Made by a program: the position numbers and the translations under genes. From NCBI RefSeq assembly GCF_039555335.1, contig NC_092644.1, forward strand, positions 49,055,281 to 49,119,280: a stretch of 64,000 nt of DNA, written 5' to 3'. This document shows positions 21,596 through 32,915 of this stretch, one piece after another. Source of the DNA: Amphiura filiformis (Eukaryota; Echinodermata; Ophiuroidea; Amphilepidida; Amphiuridae). The notes under the pieces are model-generated. The model had not been told where the DNA came from. It ran no database searches and worked only from the letters and a program-made list of their open reading frames with translations. Positions within the stretch are counted from its first letter, which is position 1; every line of letters begins with the position of its first letter.

Positions 21596-24500
21596 ATGGC
21601 TTTCCGTGTTTCAAAATGCCTGTCAGTATGCGGCAAAGCATTGATGACAGCCAGTGTTAACCATGCTGCTTTGACGCCGGCAATGACGGGGAGGTACGCT
21701 CTGACAAGATGCATGTCTTCAGCAGGTAAGCTTATTTAAAAAGTTATTAATTACACAGTCACAGCTCAGTTGCACTGTGCAGTGATGCACATGACTCAGC
21801 ATCCCAGTCCGGGGGGCGGGGCATTCATTCCTCGAGAAGTCTCTGGTCTGAGACTCTGCTGCATGTATGTGTGCCTTCAAAGTCGCCACAATGTCAAATT
21901 TCAGCATTAACAGAATAAATAATCTCTGGTGCAAAAAATTGCAGCAGCTAGCAGCGCTGTCCGACCGAAAAAAAATGCACTCTAGCATCGAATGCGTATA
22001 AAACTATCGTGTGCAAATTCGAAGCTAGAGTTCTCAAGTAAGGTTGATATTGCCATCGTACACTATGTTGGTATTGTTTATTTGTAAAGTGTTGTATTGT
22101 TTATCTGTAAAGTGTGCTGAGGCTTGTGGATCAACGTCTAGGCGTTGTGCCTGTGCGTAGCGCACTATAAATGACTGCGCTTTTTTTTTTTTTTTGTACC
22201 GTAATGTAAATTTATGTAAAAGCTGAATTAACAGATCTATGCAACGAGTGAGATACCGGTAGTGACTACCATTTTGCAAAGATCTTTTGCATTGCCTGAT
22301 TTGGCGCAGTGTACATAGGCGTTCAAACAAGTCGGGTTCCTGAACAAAAGGTACCATTTGATGAATAGTGGGAAAATCAAATCGATCGGTACTACAATGT
22401 AAGTAACTCCATTTTGAGTTCGCATATTAAAAACATGATATTATTATTTTTCATCAGGTGGATACAAAAATATCTTGGTAGACACAAAAGGAGAGAAAGC
22501 AAACGTAGGGTTCATTCAGCTCAACCGACCCAAGGCATTGAATGCATTGTGTGATGAATTGATGCTGGAAGTAGAACAGGCTCTCAATGACTTTGAAGCT
22601 GATAAAACTATTGGCTGTGTTGTACTCACTGGCAGTGAAAAGGCATTTGCAGGTAAGAAACAATGTAGTTAACTGTCTTTGTTAAAGTGTCCCTGATTGG
22701 CTAACTTTCAACCTCAGGATATAATCAAAAGAGCTTTAGATATGGTCATTTTCACAGTAAAGGGTGTAACTTTGGATTGTTAACATTTTGATCCGTAGTG
22801 GTCTAATAAAGCTACAGAATTCCATGATTTTTGGCCGCATAAGTCATCTAGGTAGCAGCTACCTTTTTCAGAGGAGGCAAAGGGGAGGGGGACAGTGAAG
22901 GGGCGTGTGTCGGGTCTTAGCTAGGATTTTACAAGTGCCTGTCATTTTCACCCAAACTGCCTGTTAACAATTAACCCTGAAAACATAAACCAGTACTCTG
23001 CCCCTTCTGGGTTTTTAGTCAGTTCAAATACATGTAGCTATTGCTATAGTCTATAGCCTCGATTTATTATTACTAGTCTGGCCTTGTTTTGAGTTCACAG
23101 AACTTATTCAAGTATTACTTTGAAGCTTAAAAGCATATATCACAGGCGTTAATTTTGCCTGTCTCTGGACCAAACTATGGGTGTTATGGAGGGCAAAATT
23201 ATTTGATTTTAAGTGAGGACTTGTTTGCATTCTGCACATAATGCATGCACATATTTTGGGGGGCTTTGAGGCGCCAGCCCGGGGGTCAAAGGCAGGTGCA
23301 AAAAACAAAGGCGGCGGAAGAAGAAGGCGGCAAAAGAAGGGCGGCAGAAGAAGAAGGGGCGGCAAAAACAATTAGGAAAGTAAAAAAGGCGGAAAATTTG
23401 AAAAAGCAAAAAAATTGTGAAAAAATTATACATTTTAGGGCGCTAGCTGCGTGTTTTTTTTTTTTTTGCTCTTCACTTTTCAAACCACGGAAAAAAAATT
23501 GGGTTAACCTTTTCGGGCTGTTGAGGCTGAGAAGAATACACCTAAGTATATTCGTCTCAGGTTGAGGAAGGGGCGGCAAAATTAAATTTTCTTCAGCCCC
23601 CCGGGGAAGGAGCGGCCACGTTACGCCACTGTAATGTGTACATGAAATGCAATGTAAACCTTTGTAATGCTCAAGCCTAAAGATATATATGCAAATTGCC
23701 ATTCTATTTCAAGCTTGTTGCTGAAGGTATACTTTTGCTCTCTGTGTATTATGTCTCAGGACTCAGGTCTAATCTCTCTGTATCAGGTAACAAGTTTCGA
23801 CGCTATTTTCCCTTTGCTTACAGCTGGTGCAGACATTAAAGAAATGCAGAACAAATCTTTCCAAGAGGTTTATAGCGGTAGCTTCTTAGCACATTGGGAC
23901 AGGCTCAAGCGCACCAAGAAACCAACTATTGCTGTTGTAAATGGTTTTGCTGTAAGTAATTTGAATTATAATCTAGGCAGTTCATCTTGAAATATTGTCT
24001 GCTGACTTTTGCTTTTAGAAAATTGAGTGCTGCTATATCCCACCTTGCCATGTGTAAATCAGCAACTTACTACTATTGGGTATGGCACAAAAAGTACTAT
24101 ATTTTGCAGTAAACCTTTGATGAGAGTGTACATGTATTTTAAGCGTACATCACGCATCTACTGTTTTGAAACGTACTTGCCTCTGATTGGCTGCTGAGGC
24201 GACCTGCTGTTGCCGAGTGGAAATTTATGAATGAACTTGCACCGTACGTGTTGTTAGCACTGACTTTGCAACATCACGGTAGTATGCGCTCATCAAAGTT
24301 TTACTGCAAAATATTATAGCAGGACACAACTTAATTTATCATTCATCCATTCAACATTCATTCATTCATTCATATTTTATTTTCATCAATCATCAACATA
24401 TACAAGTGATACTAATAGCTCAACAAAGTAATAAAATTAAATGTAAACAAGAGTCATTGGTATATAAATAAATCTCAATACATTTAGGCAGTAACAATTA

Positions 24501-27500
24501 AATCAATATAATTAAATTAGAATAACATTACTATGTATGATTGACCAAAATACACTTTAAATGCATAATGATATTACGAGCGTGCTTGTACTAGTTTATC
24601 ACGGAAATACCACACTGCAATGGCAATTGATCTTGAAGTACTTCTACAGTGATAAGCGCCTAACAACTGATAAGCTGGCTCTCTACAAACACGCTCAGTG
24701 AATAATACATACATGTACTATCAAAATATAACATACATGTAGTAATACATGACAGCAAATATAAAATTTTTAATGTTTTTAATATAATATTATAAGAACA
24801 TAATAATGTAATGATAATATAATAATATTATAATATAATAATATAATAACATAATGACAAAATAGTATAATAACAATATTTCTAATTCTCTTATAGTGAT
24901 GGCAGAGTACATTTTAAATGTTTGATATGATGGATGCATAATATACTGCATAGTAATGCATGATAAGAATCATAAGTATGATACAATAGATATTTTTACA
25001 AAATACATAAATGACCATTGATACAATGGATAATAATGTTAATGAGTCAATCTCTGCATACTTTACAGTGAGAGGGGCTATACATGATGACAGAGATTAT
25101 ATTTTAGAATATTGTACAATTTGATGTACTGTACCCTTGATCTGTAAAAGGGAAATTTTCAAGGGGGTTTAATTTCGTGATTGGAGCTCCAACCGCGAAA
25201 ATAACACCTCACAAATATATGCAACAATGTAGTTCAAGTATAGGGCAGGACTTGGCAATCGCGAAAATAACATTTGTGAAAATGTCTCTCTTTGTACTCT
25301 AAATCATGAACTGCTAGCGAAAATATCCCGTTTTATAGCACATGTATTTTCCAGTAGCGACTACTGACTGTACAGGCTGTATCAAGGTAATTGCTAGTAT
25401 GTTACCAATCACTTTTGGTTTGGTGTATATTAAAAAGCCGGCTTCTTCCAAAATGGAACAGTGGGTTTCTTGAAATGACCATAATTTATTGTTTTGATCA
25501 TGACATTTATCAACAAATTATTTGGATCCTGCATTGCATTTTGATGTGGCAGTCATGTCCATAATCACTGGAAACTGATGGGTATCAATAATATTTTTTG
25601 TTGATGCAGCCTGTATGAGTGAGATTTGGATTTGCAAATAAGTACCATATTAATTGAATGGTGTAGAAAAAAGGTGGGGAAAAGAAAGAAATTAAGAAGG
25701 TTTTACATGTAGTTCACTGATGATCAGCACTGGGCTATTCCAGTTGAAATCCATATCCGTATGGAAGACATCCACACAATTTCAAATGGGGTTACCTTAA
25801 TGGGCTACTCCATTTGAAATCTACACTCCTTGTGAAGAAGATTTAAAATGTCATGTCATGCACAGGGGGGTATTTTGGTCAATTGGAATGGCACAGCAAA
25901 CATGTAAGTAGTATTTGTTAAACTTTTATTGGTCTATGTGTAGTGCTGTTCAAATTATTGATAACTGAAATCATCTTTTTTTCCAGTTGGGTGGTGGATG
26001 TGAAATGGCCATGATGTGTGATATTATTTATGCAGGTGAAAAAGCACAGTTTGGACAACCTGAAATACTACTAGGAACTATACCGGGTAAGTTCATCACA
26101 ATGACAAACATCCAGGAAGGTACGAAAATGCAAAAAAAAAGGCAGAACTTAATTAGAAGCAGAGCATGACCTAAGACATTGGCATGTTTTAGTTGTATAT
26201 GGTTTTCAAGGGTCAAGTGATGCCTTTGGCATTGCAAGAACTGCTATATGTAACCTCCAAATGGTATAGCATTCTGTTTACAATGTGTACCATAACATTT
26301 TGCTATATGATGCCAGCTAAAATATGTATGCCCTGCCCATGGCCAATAGGTGGAAATGGAAGTGGTCATACTGTTACTGAAAATTTAGTTTATTTCCCTA
26401 GCTTCAGAATTTTTGCACCTCTGCATTAAACTTTGCCCTGTCCTCATTGGTGTGCAGAAACCAATGTTTAAGTTCAATGCCCCCCCCCCCCCAGGATCAC
26501 ACCCTGGTGCTTGCCCGGGTGCATGCAGCACTTAGTGGCACAATGCGTTACATGCAGAAGCAAACGACAATGCACTTTAAATCAGTGTTTGTCGGGTGTG
26601 TGGCCAAATAATCTGGATACACTATTTTGTCCTCTATGAGCAAACATGGCTTGGGATTTAATCTCTATGGTTTATACAGAAGTAATGTATGCAGATAATA
26701 CCCTGGGGATAATACATGTGCATTTTGAATAATTATATAATGAATCTATTCCAATCCAGGTGCTGGTGGAACCCAGAGACTGACACACGCTATTGGCAAA
26801 TCAAAAGCCATGGAGATGGTACTAACTGGGGACAGAATGAATGCACAAGATGCTAAAGAAGCAGGTAGGCATAGGTATACCCACACACAACTGCCCCTAC
26901 CCCCACCCACACACCCAGGCTATTGGCAAATGTAAAGCCATGGAGATGGTACTAACAGGGGACAGAATGAATGCACAAGATGCTAAAGAAGCAGGTAGGC
27001 ATAGGTATACCCACATACCCACCACACCACACACACCCACCCCTCCCCCCGTACACACCCAGGTGATTGGCAAATCCAAAGCCATGGAGATGGTACTAAC
27101 AGGGGACAGAATGAATGCACAAGATGCTAAAGAAGCAGGTAGGCATAGGTATACCCACATACCCCAACCACGCCCACACACCCAGGTGATTGGCAAATCC
27201 AAAGCCATGGAGTTGCCACATCATATAAAAGATAATAACCATCACAAAATAAGTGGAAGTACAAGGTCTCCATCAAAAACACAAGAATTATTTACAGATA
27301 TAAAATTAAACATGTCATATGTATGTACATTTAGGCCATTCATGAATAAGTGTCAACTTCATAATTGTAATTACTTGCTTGAGTTAATTATTTCTGTTCT
27401 TAATGTCCAAGCGCGCTTGATATAACTTTTACTGAATTTATCAAAAATGTAACCTAACGTTCTATCAACAATATATATGTTTTCCATCTAGTAGAAAATA

Positions 27501-30500
27501 TTTAACATCGTAATTATCATTACTTTGAAAGTAGAACCATTGCCAGAAAGAAGAAAAGTTGTGCGTGCTAAGGGCGGAAAAATTTGATAAAGCCTACAAA
27601 ATTTTGAAAAAATGGTACTTTACATCAAAAAGTGCTGCTTTTAGGGCGCTAGCGCCTGAAAAGCCTTTTTTTTTCTTTTTTTTTTTTTTTTTTTTCCTCT
27701 TCACTTTTTCAAACGATCGAGAAAAAAAATTGGGTCAACATTTTCGGGCTGTTGAGGAAGGGGCGGCAAAATTGAATTTTCTTCAGCCCCCCCGGGGTTG
27801 GGGCGGCCACGGTACGCCACTGGAATGCATAAGATGCTAAAGACCGGGCTTAAAGAAGCAGGTAGGCATATTTACACCCACACCACCACCCTCCCTACAG
27901 GATGGCCTTTTTGTTTTAGTGTTTCAGGCCTTTGGGCCCATATGGGGCTGTATCCATGTTACACAAATATTCATTGTCTATAAGTGTGATGGTTGAAATA
28001 TAATCCCAGGGTGAAAGATGGATTGTACCATTCCATGAGCCGGAACGTCACATGGAATGAACCAATGCATTTTTCTCTGAGTGATTATAAACTGCTCAAA
28101 TAAAGAAAGTCCGCAGTCATGTAACCTGTCCTACACCAAAACCTAATCTTGTTATGACAATTTGATTGAAACGATCGTGTTCAAAATCTTGTTAGCTGCA
28201 ATTTGATACCAAATTTGCTGCCAAAAACGCTAAATTCACAGAGATTGATACCAGTATATGAGATTTGGTGCATTTTCAAAAGTTGCAAATTAAAAACGGA
28301 TCAGGCAGACCTGTAGAGGAGAATGGCAGAGCGCAACCATTAACATAGCCCGAAACAACCGCTAGGTCATATCGATCGCATTGTGCCCTAGTATTCATCA
28401 GTAAAGCATTGTAGCAATCCATGCGTTTTAAATTAACAATTGAATAAAGCGCGCACTTGGGACAGTCGACATGGGCCCATCGTGGGCAAGCAAGCTTGAC
28501 CATATTGCCACGCCAAGCAATTTCGACTGCGTGCTTCATTTTGATTTGCAACTTTTGAAAATGCACCAAATGCCATAAACTGGCATCAATCTTTGTCACC
28601 TTTGAGTGTTTGGTAGCAAATTTGGTATCAGAATGGAGCTAACAAGATTCTGCACACGACCGTATCAATCAAATTGTCATAACAAGCTCAGGTTTTGGTG
28701 TTGGACGGGTTATATGACTGCGGACTTTCTTTATTTGAGCAGTTTATGTTGACCAAATGTTACATAAATTTAAGACAGTTAATATTTGTTTTATGTCAGT
28801 CATACATAAATTCTATAAAAATACTATTTAAGGTAGGAAATACATTTTTACATCAACATAATATGTTTTGCCATGATACACTTCACATTTTGGGCTCCAC
28901 CCCATAATTTATGGCCCTTATAACTTACGGTCGGCCTTTTGTTGTAGCATTCGGGGCTGAGGATTTCAACTGGAATAGCCCAATGCTAGATTGATATAAA
29001 TTAGTTGTTCTTAATAGTTTCAAATAATAGGTTTCCAATTAATATGTTCTATTATATTGGTTTTTGGATGTATTTTCTAGTCTCGTTCATTTGCATTTTT
29101 GCAATTTTTCCCATACTGTGCAATATCCATTAGCCTTTTTGAGATATGGTGGACACAATAGGATGGCACTGCACGAAATGGGCAAAGTCTTTTTCAGTGA
29201 ATTTGCAGGGTTTTACCCATATTGCAGACTGCCCTCCTATTGTGTATGCTATATCTCGAAAAGGCTTATTGGATGTTTCTCAAACTTTGAACTTTCTGAT
29301 TATAATATAATGCTCTTTATAGCAATAAATTATTGTTATTAATGATGTTTGTATTTCATCTGCTTCCAGGTTTGGTAAGCAAGGTATTGCCAATAGATCA
29401 AGTTGTTGATAACATTTGTATTTCATCTGCTTCCAGGTTTGGTTAGCAAGGTATTGCCAATAGATCAAGTTGTTGATAATGTTTGTATTTCATCTGCTTC
29501 CAGGTTTGGTTAGCAAGGTATTCCCAGCAGATCAAGTTGTGGATGAAGCCATCAAACTTGCAGAGAAAATCAGCGGCAATTCCAAGATAGTTGTGCAGAT
29601 GGCAAAGGAGGCAGTCAACACAGCATATGAGGTCTCACTTACAGAAGGACTCAACAATGAGAAGAGGTTATTCTATGCATCATTTGCAACGGTAAGTACA
29701 TGTCACTTAATAAAGACATTGCGATTTCAGAACATAGCATCGAACGTACATGGAATGTATTCAAAATCCCGTCACAGGAGAGTGATTTTGAATTGATTCC
29801 ATGTACGTTCGATATGTACGTTTGGAAATCGCAATCTCTCTATTATTCTTAAAGGGGAGAGTGTTGTGTAATATTGAGGATGCTTGTAAGCGTTGCCAAA
29901 ATATTTTAGCTCATCAGGGGTCAAATAATTGTTAAGTCACACACTTTTTCTCTTAACCATTGCTTATTATGGGACAGGAAGATACAGAAAGTAGATGGAT
30001 GTTTAAAATTATGTTATCCTTGATTTATGCCAATAAATTGTTTAAAACATTGGGAAAAGAATAGGTGGTCCCCGGTTTTAAACTGGGGCGACAAAATCAG
30101 GATTTTAGAAGTCTAGCGCTCTAACCACTGCACCATGTGAAAGTGAAATATTTAATATGCTGTTGTCGGGAAAGAATAAAAGAATTGCATAAACTTTTGG
30201 CAAATGGAGTTCAGAATTTGTATATAGGGTATCTCAGAATATGCTGGATATAAGTATTAATATTTATTTTCAAATAATTTTGGCTATGAAATACCAGGTG
30301 AAATGAAATGGGAATGTTTATACATTATCTAACAATGATTGACTGTAGGATTTAATAGTGTCACCTTTTGAATTAATGAGTTGTTAAAATATTAAATTTG
30401 GGACAGTAAATAACATTTAGCATGGTTTTAGATATTTTTTTTGTTCCTAGCAAAAAACACCATGAAACAATAGAACTCAATTTATTTATTTATTCGTTAT

Positions 30501-31450
30501 TTATTTAGGAAATTCCATCAATACAAATGTACTGGTCTCCCTGGAAGACCTGATTTTTACATAAACATGATAATAAGAATATAACAAATATATATTTTAC
30601 AAAATGAAGGAATTAAACATGATACAAAACAATATGCAACAATGTATAGCTCAGATTATTATACAAGTGCTTTAATGTTGTGTGTAAATATAGTCCTGTA
30701 ACTTATGCAAGTGTATCCGGGGGGACACTCCCACATCAGAGGTGACGCGTATGTAGGGCTGTTAAAGACCCCCTTTTTTAGCGTTGCTGTCACCCAAAGA
30801 CCCCATATTTGTTTACGAACACCTGCTCTGTCAACCGAAGACCCACTATTTTTCAATTTGATCTGTCACCCAAAGACCCTTATTTTTCAATTTGAACAGC
30901 AACTTTCCATTTATCATTGATTTTGTTACTTATTTTGAAAAAAACAAAGAAATTTGAAGCCATTTAGAACTAGAAATTCAATGTTTAAAATTTCTGCCAT
31001 TTCTGTGGCACTGTTTTGGCTGTTTCCATTTTAAAGAGAAAGGTGATGTTCTCACCCAATGACCCCATATATTTTTTACACTTTGCTCTCACTGAATGCC
31101 AAAAATTATGCTCTCACCCAATGACCCCATATTTTTTACATTTTGCTCTCACCGAATGCCACTTGTTGTGAAAGTGTCAGCCCTACACCTATATCCATTC
31201 AATATTGAAGTGCCGCCCCCCACCGGATGTGTACGCCAGCGCTTTGAGCAAATGAAAATGAAATTCGCACCGACTCGCCATTGAAGGTTATAAATTACAC
31301 ACTTCCTATCAAATCTTGTCATATTTTCTTTTCTCATTTTAACAGGATGATCGTAAAGAAGGCATGACAGCATTTGTAGAAAAACGATCCAGCCAACTTT
31401 ACCGACCAATAAATGCAGCAGCTTATGGAAATGACCAGACCAGGAGATGA
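21596..31450 (+). CDS. ECHS1: mitochondrial short-chain enoyl-CoA hydratase (ECHS1), seven exons
   Basis: Coding exons: 21596-21725, 22458-22652, 23824-23951, 25987-26086, 26760-26864, 29504-29691 and 31346-31450, totalling 951 nt, 316 residues plus stop. It hydrates trans-2-enoyl-CoA to L-3-hydroxyacyl-CoA in mitochondrial beta-oxidation and in valine breakdown. The first 45 or so residues are basic, Ser/Ala-rich and lack acids, fitting a transit peptide. Crotonase signatures follow: [25 protein letters not shown] (CoA pocket and oxyanion hole), and [20 protein letters not shown] followed by FGQPE. The catalytic glutamates are residues 157 and 177, with the family's 20-residue spacing. The C-terminus is about ten residues longer than in mammals. 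All introns are GT-AG. Intron 5 carries duplicated splice junctions at both ends. Confidence 0.96.
23210..23631 (-). mobile_element. element with CAGTGGCGTAACGTGGCC end, copy 1
   Basis: Read on the minus strand it starts CAGTGGCGTAACGTGGCCGC and includes GGGGCTGAAGAAAATTTAAT and a TTTTTTTTTCCGTGG block. About 260 bp of it match 27565-27822. The far end is AAG/GGC-rich simple sequence and its limit is unclear. In ECHS1 intron 2. It hosts the 34-bp micro-insertion. Confidence 0.6.
23527..23560. mobile_element. 34-bp hairpin micro-insertion with 7-bp duplication, second copy
   Basis: Begins CTGAGAAGAATA and ends TATTCGTCTCAG, the same termini as the insertion at 20794-20829. GTTGAGG is repeated exactly on both sides (23520-23526, 23561-23567). 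The related element at 27565-27822 reads CTGTTGAGGAAGGGGCGG at this spot, an uninterrupted empty site. Confidence 0.85.
24335..24480 (-). mobile_element. 3' tail of a LINE-like element (minus strand)
   Basis: On the minus strand, TTGATGATTGATGAAAATAA is followed by AATATGAATGAATGAATGAA, the short A-rich end plus tetranucleotide tail seen in CR1/L2-type LINEs. No coding part remains. In ECHS1 intron 3. Confidence 0.45.
24770..24870. repeat. AT-rich TAATATAATAA low-complexity tract
   Basis: Almost pure A/T run of short TAATA units in ECHS1 intron 3. The rest of that intron from 23952 to 25986 shows no other recognisable feature. Confidence 0.7.
25730..25895. mobile_element. GGGCTATTCCAG-family MITE, copy 6
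   Basis: Starts GGGCTATTCCAGTTGAAATC, contains the TTTCAAATGGGGTTACCTTA block and ends with the inverse AATTGGAATGGC. In ECHS1 intron 3, 92 bp before exon 4. Confidence 0.7.
26919..27138 (+). repeat. two extra tandem copies of the ECHS1 exon 5 3' end with donor site
   Basis: After the true exon 5, 76-nt segments at 26919-26994 and 27063-27138 repeat the last three quarters of the exon (encoding [15 protein letters not shown], then NAQDAKEA) and the GCAG/GTAGGC donor, separated by CA/CC-rich spacers ending CCCAG. Each copy therefore has an acceptor-like and a donor-like end. At 76 nt neither is a multiple of three, so inclusion would shift the frame. Confidence 0.92.
27185..27864 (+). repeat. 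fourth exon 5 copy, split by an insertion
   Basis: 27185-27211 repeats the start of the unit (ATTGGCAAATCCAAAGCCAT then GGAG), and 27823-27864 repeats its end (AAGATGCTAAAG, a 10-bp interruption, then AAGCAGGTAGGCAT). Between them lies 611 bp that ends in the CAGTGGCGTA-type element. The middle of the unit is missing. Confidence 0.8.
27565..27822 (-). mobile_element. element with CAGTGGCGTACCGTGGCC end, copy 2
   Basis: Matches the element ending at 23631: GGGCTGTTGAGGAAGGGGCG, AATTTTCTTCAGCCCCCC and the poly-T/GGGCGCTAGCG portion. It lies inside the split exon 5 copy. Confidence 0.65.
27979..28803. mobile_element. second TATAAGTG-type element, containing a foldback
   Basis: Shares TATAATCNCNNGGTGAAAGATGGATTGT at the left and TTAATATTTGTTTTATGTCA at the right with the element at 6868-7492. 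Its middle is replaced by the long inverted repeat listed next. Confidence 0.5.
28092..28742. repeat. 651-bp foldback element
   Basis: The left arm begins TGCTCAAATAAAGAAAGTCC and the right arm ends in its complement. Further paired blocks are TTGTTATGACAATTTGAT with its complement and GCATTTTCAAAAGTTGCAAA with its complement. Arms are about 200 bp and the centre about 230 bp. Non-coding, in ECHS1 intron 5. Confidence 0.8.
28963..28985. repeat. GGGCTATTCCAG-family fragment
   Basis: Only one terminus remains (ATTTCAACTGGAATAGCCCA). Confidence 0.55.
29343..29503 (+). repeat. two decoy copies of the ECHS1 intron 5 acceptor and exon 6 start
   Basis: A 67-bp unit, comprising the intron end TTTGTATTTCATCTGCTTCC AG and the first roughly 45 bp of exon 6, is repeated head to tail. 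Acceptors fall before 29370, 29437 and 29504. Only the last gives the conserved frame; 67 is not a multiple of three, so use of either decoy would shift the frame. The first decoy also reads TTTGGTAAGC, a donor-like site one base different from the others. Confidence 0.93.
29708..29846. mobile_element. foldback MITE
   Basis: ATAAAGACATTGCGATTTC and ATCGAACGTACATGGA on the left pair with TCCATGTACGTTCGAT and GAAATCGCAATCTCTCTAT on the right. 139 bp, in ECHS1 intron 6. Confidence 0.75.
30062..30138 (-). tRNA. tRNA-like sequence (pseudo-tRNA or SINE head)
   Basis: On the minus strand TGGTGCAGTGGTTAGAGC is a good A box with D-arm and GCTAGACTTCTAAAATC mimics an anticodon arm with TCT in the loop. 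However, the B-box region AGTTTAAAACC departs from GGTTCGANNCC, and the acceptor ends do not pair well. Most likely a decayed tRNA gene or a SINE fragment. Confidence 0.45.
30480..30560 (-). mobile_element. LINE-like 3' tail fragment
   Basis: A TTTATTTATTTATTCGTTAT tract beside AAATTCCATCAATACAAATG, read on minus, looks like a truncated non-LTR 3' end followed by its simple-repeat tail. Family not assigned. Confidence 0.3.
30714..31215. mobile_element. GGGGGGCACT-ended repeat element, copy 1
   Basis: The left end GTATCCGGGGGGACACTCCC and right end GAAGTGCCGCCCCCCACCGG are imperfect inverses. Inside are repeated TCACCCAATGACCCCATAT and TCACCCAAAGACCCCATAT units. An inverted copy lies at 46874-47395. 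In ECHS1 intron 6, upstream of exon 7. Confidence 0.65.
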
Positions 31451-32471
31451 TGTATTCATACCATATGGCTTTGATGACTAAATTTGAAAAGGTTTCAGCA
31501 GTTGGGCTGTCATGTAAGATGTAACAAGAAAGTGATCCGCAAAAGAATTCAAACCATTAGCCTTCAAGCTAACAAGACTTGCATCTGACTCATTTTAGCC
31601 ACAAGAGTTTGAGCTCATATGGTTCATGTGCAGTATCATAAACCTGAGTTAGAATCATGCAGCTGGGCAGGATCACTTTTCCTGGTTTCTTCTTGACAGT
31701 CAATTGAAATGTGATGAAATTTAAATTTGGAAAATACATCATGTGACAACATACTTAGAATTGATTAAAATGTGAATCATGCTGCTTTGTACTGAATACA
31801 TTTAAGGACATTCTTTCAGCCTTTGCATGTATTTGAAACTGCTTTGAACCGACATTTGATTCCATGATCAATGAATTAAAAAAATCCACCATATTGGATT
31901 GTCATACATGATGCAATCAAGCAATGAATCAATTATCATTATTTCAATGTTCTTGATCAATTACAACATAGAAGTACACTTTTGAATCACATGGAAATGT
32001 TTATAGAACATTGTTAAAGAATGTTGCGATTATAATGTATTTTCTTTTTAACTGAATGATGCTCATTAATTTGATTCAATTGAAATGATGGTTATCTTCC
32101 GGGGTTATCTTCTGAGAAAGTTTGAGAGGTTATTATGACTTGACTAAAAAACAAAACTTTATATCTTTATATAAAATCTTTATATTTTATAGAGGTCATG
32201 TGGATATCTCTATGCACAAAGATCTTTGGCAAGTATGGCTATCCGTTCTGCTTGAATGCCTTCATCATACCCTAGCAATTGTTGAATGTAGGCTACCTAA
32301 GAGGTGTGTGGATGTCCCAGTCTTTTGTCATTAGTTGGTAAAGAGCATAATCCTCTAGCAGGCTCCTCATGTGGAAGACAAAATATTGACTTCATATAGC
32401 AACAATTTATTTTAATATTATACCTATAGCTCGAGGTTATCATATATTATTTAATTGACACCTTGAATAAA
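31451..32471 (+). other. ECHS1 3' untranslated region (probable)
   Basis: Begins after the TGA. AATAAA at 32466-32471 is the first good poly(A) signal I see, giving a UTR of about 1 kb just before a MITE. No other coding feature in this stretch. Confidence 0.5.
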
Positions 32472-32475
32472 AACC

Positions 32476-32673
32476 ATGGCTATTCCAGTTGATACCATTA
32501 AACCTCTTATGGAAGACATGACCTTAAACTTCCATATAGGAAGTGTGAATTCCATATGGGGTTACCTGAAAGCTGTGTCCTGAATAGGTGACTCAATTTA
32601 AAATCTACCCCATGTGTGCAAGATTAAGGTCATGTGTTCCACATGCATACAGAGAATTTTATCACAGAATAGC
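32476..32673. mobile_element. GGGCTATTCCAG-family MITE, copy 7
   Basis: Full-length-looking copy, GGCTATTCCAGTTGATACCA at the left and ATCACAGAATAGCCCA at the right, with both conserved inner blocks. Confidence 0.75.
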
Positions 32674-32915
32674 CCAATCTGTTTACAGTGCTGGTATTTT
32701 ACTTGACAAAAATGATTTAGATTTACATATAGACTTCAGACTTTATTTTTGATAATGGTGTTTGTTTCCATTCTAAACTAAACATCTGCTAACAGGGTAA
32801 ACAGTGGCTTAATTTTTGCGGTCATAAACTTTACAAAAATTCCCGAGTCATTGTTAATGTATCAAAGACTACATTTAAGATAATAATGGTAGTGATCTGT
32901 ATTTATTGCAATCAC

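Noticed and set aside
23245-23702. Overlapping frames of 106 and 138 codons in ECHS1 intron 2
   Set aside because: Low-complexity AAG/GGC and poly-T sequence of the CAGTGGCGTA-ended repeat.
24335-24480. A SINE with a (GAAT)n tail
   Set aside because: No A or B box precedes the tail; a LINE 3' end fits better, at low confidence.
26841-27425. 194-codon open frame rich in [16 protein letters not shown] repeats
   Set aside because: It is produced by the tandem copies of ECHS1 exon 5 read through intron sequence in one frame, not a separate gene.
27185-27864. The fourth exon 5 copy as a usable alternative exon
   Set aside because: Its middle is missing and 611 bp of repeat DNA separate its ends.
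30062-30138. A functional tRNA-Arg (TCT) gene
   Set aside because: B box and acceptor stem are too degraded; kept only as a tRNA-like fragment.
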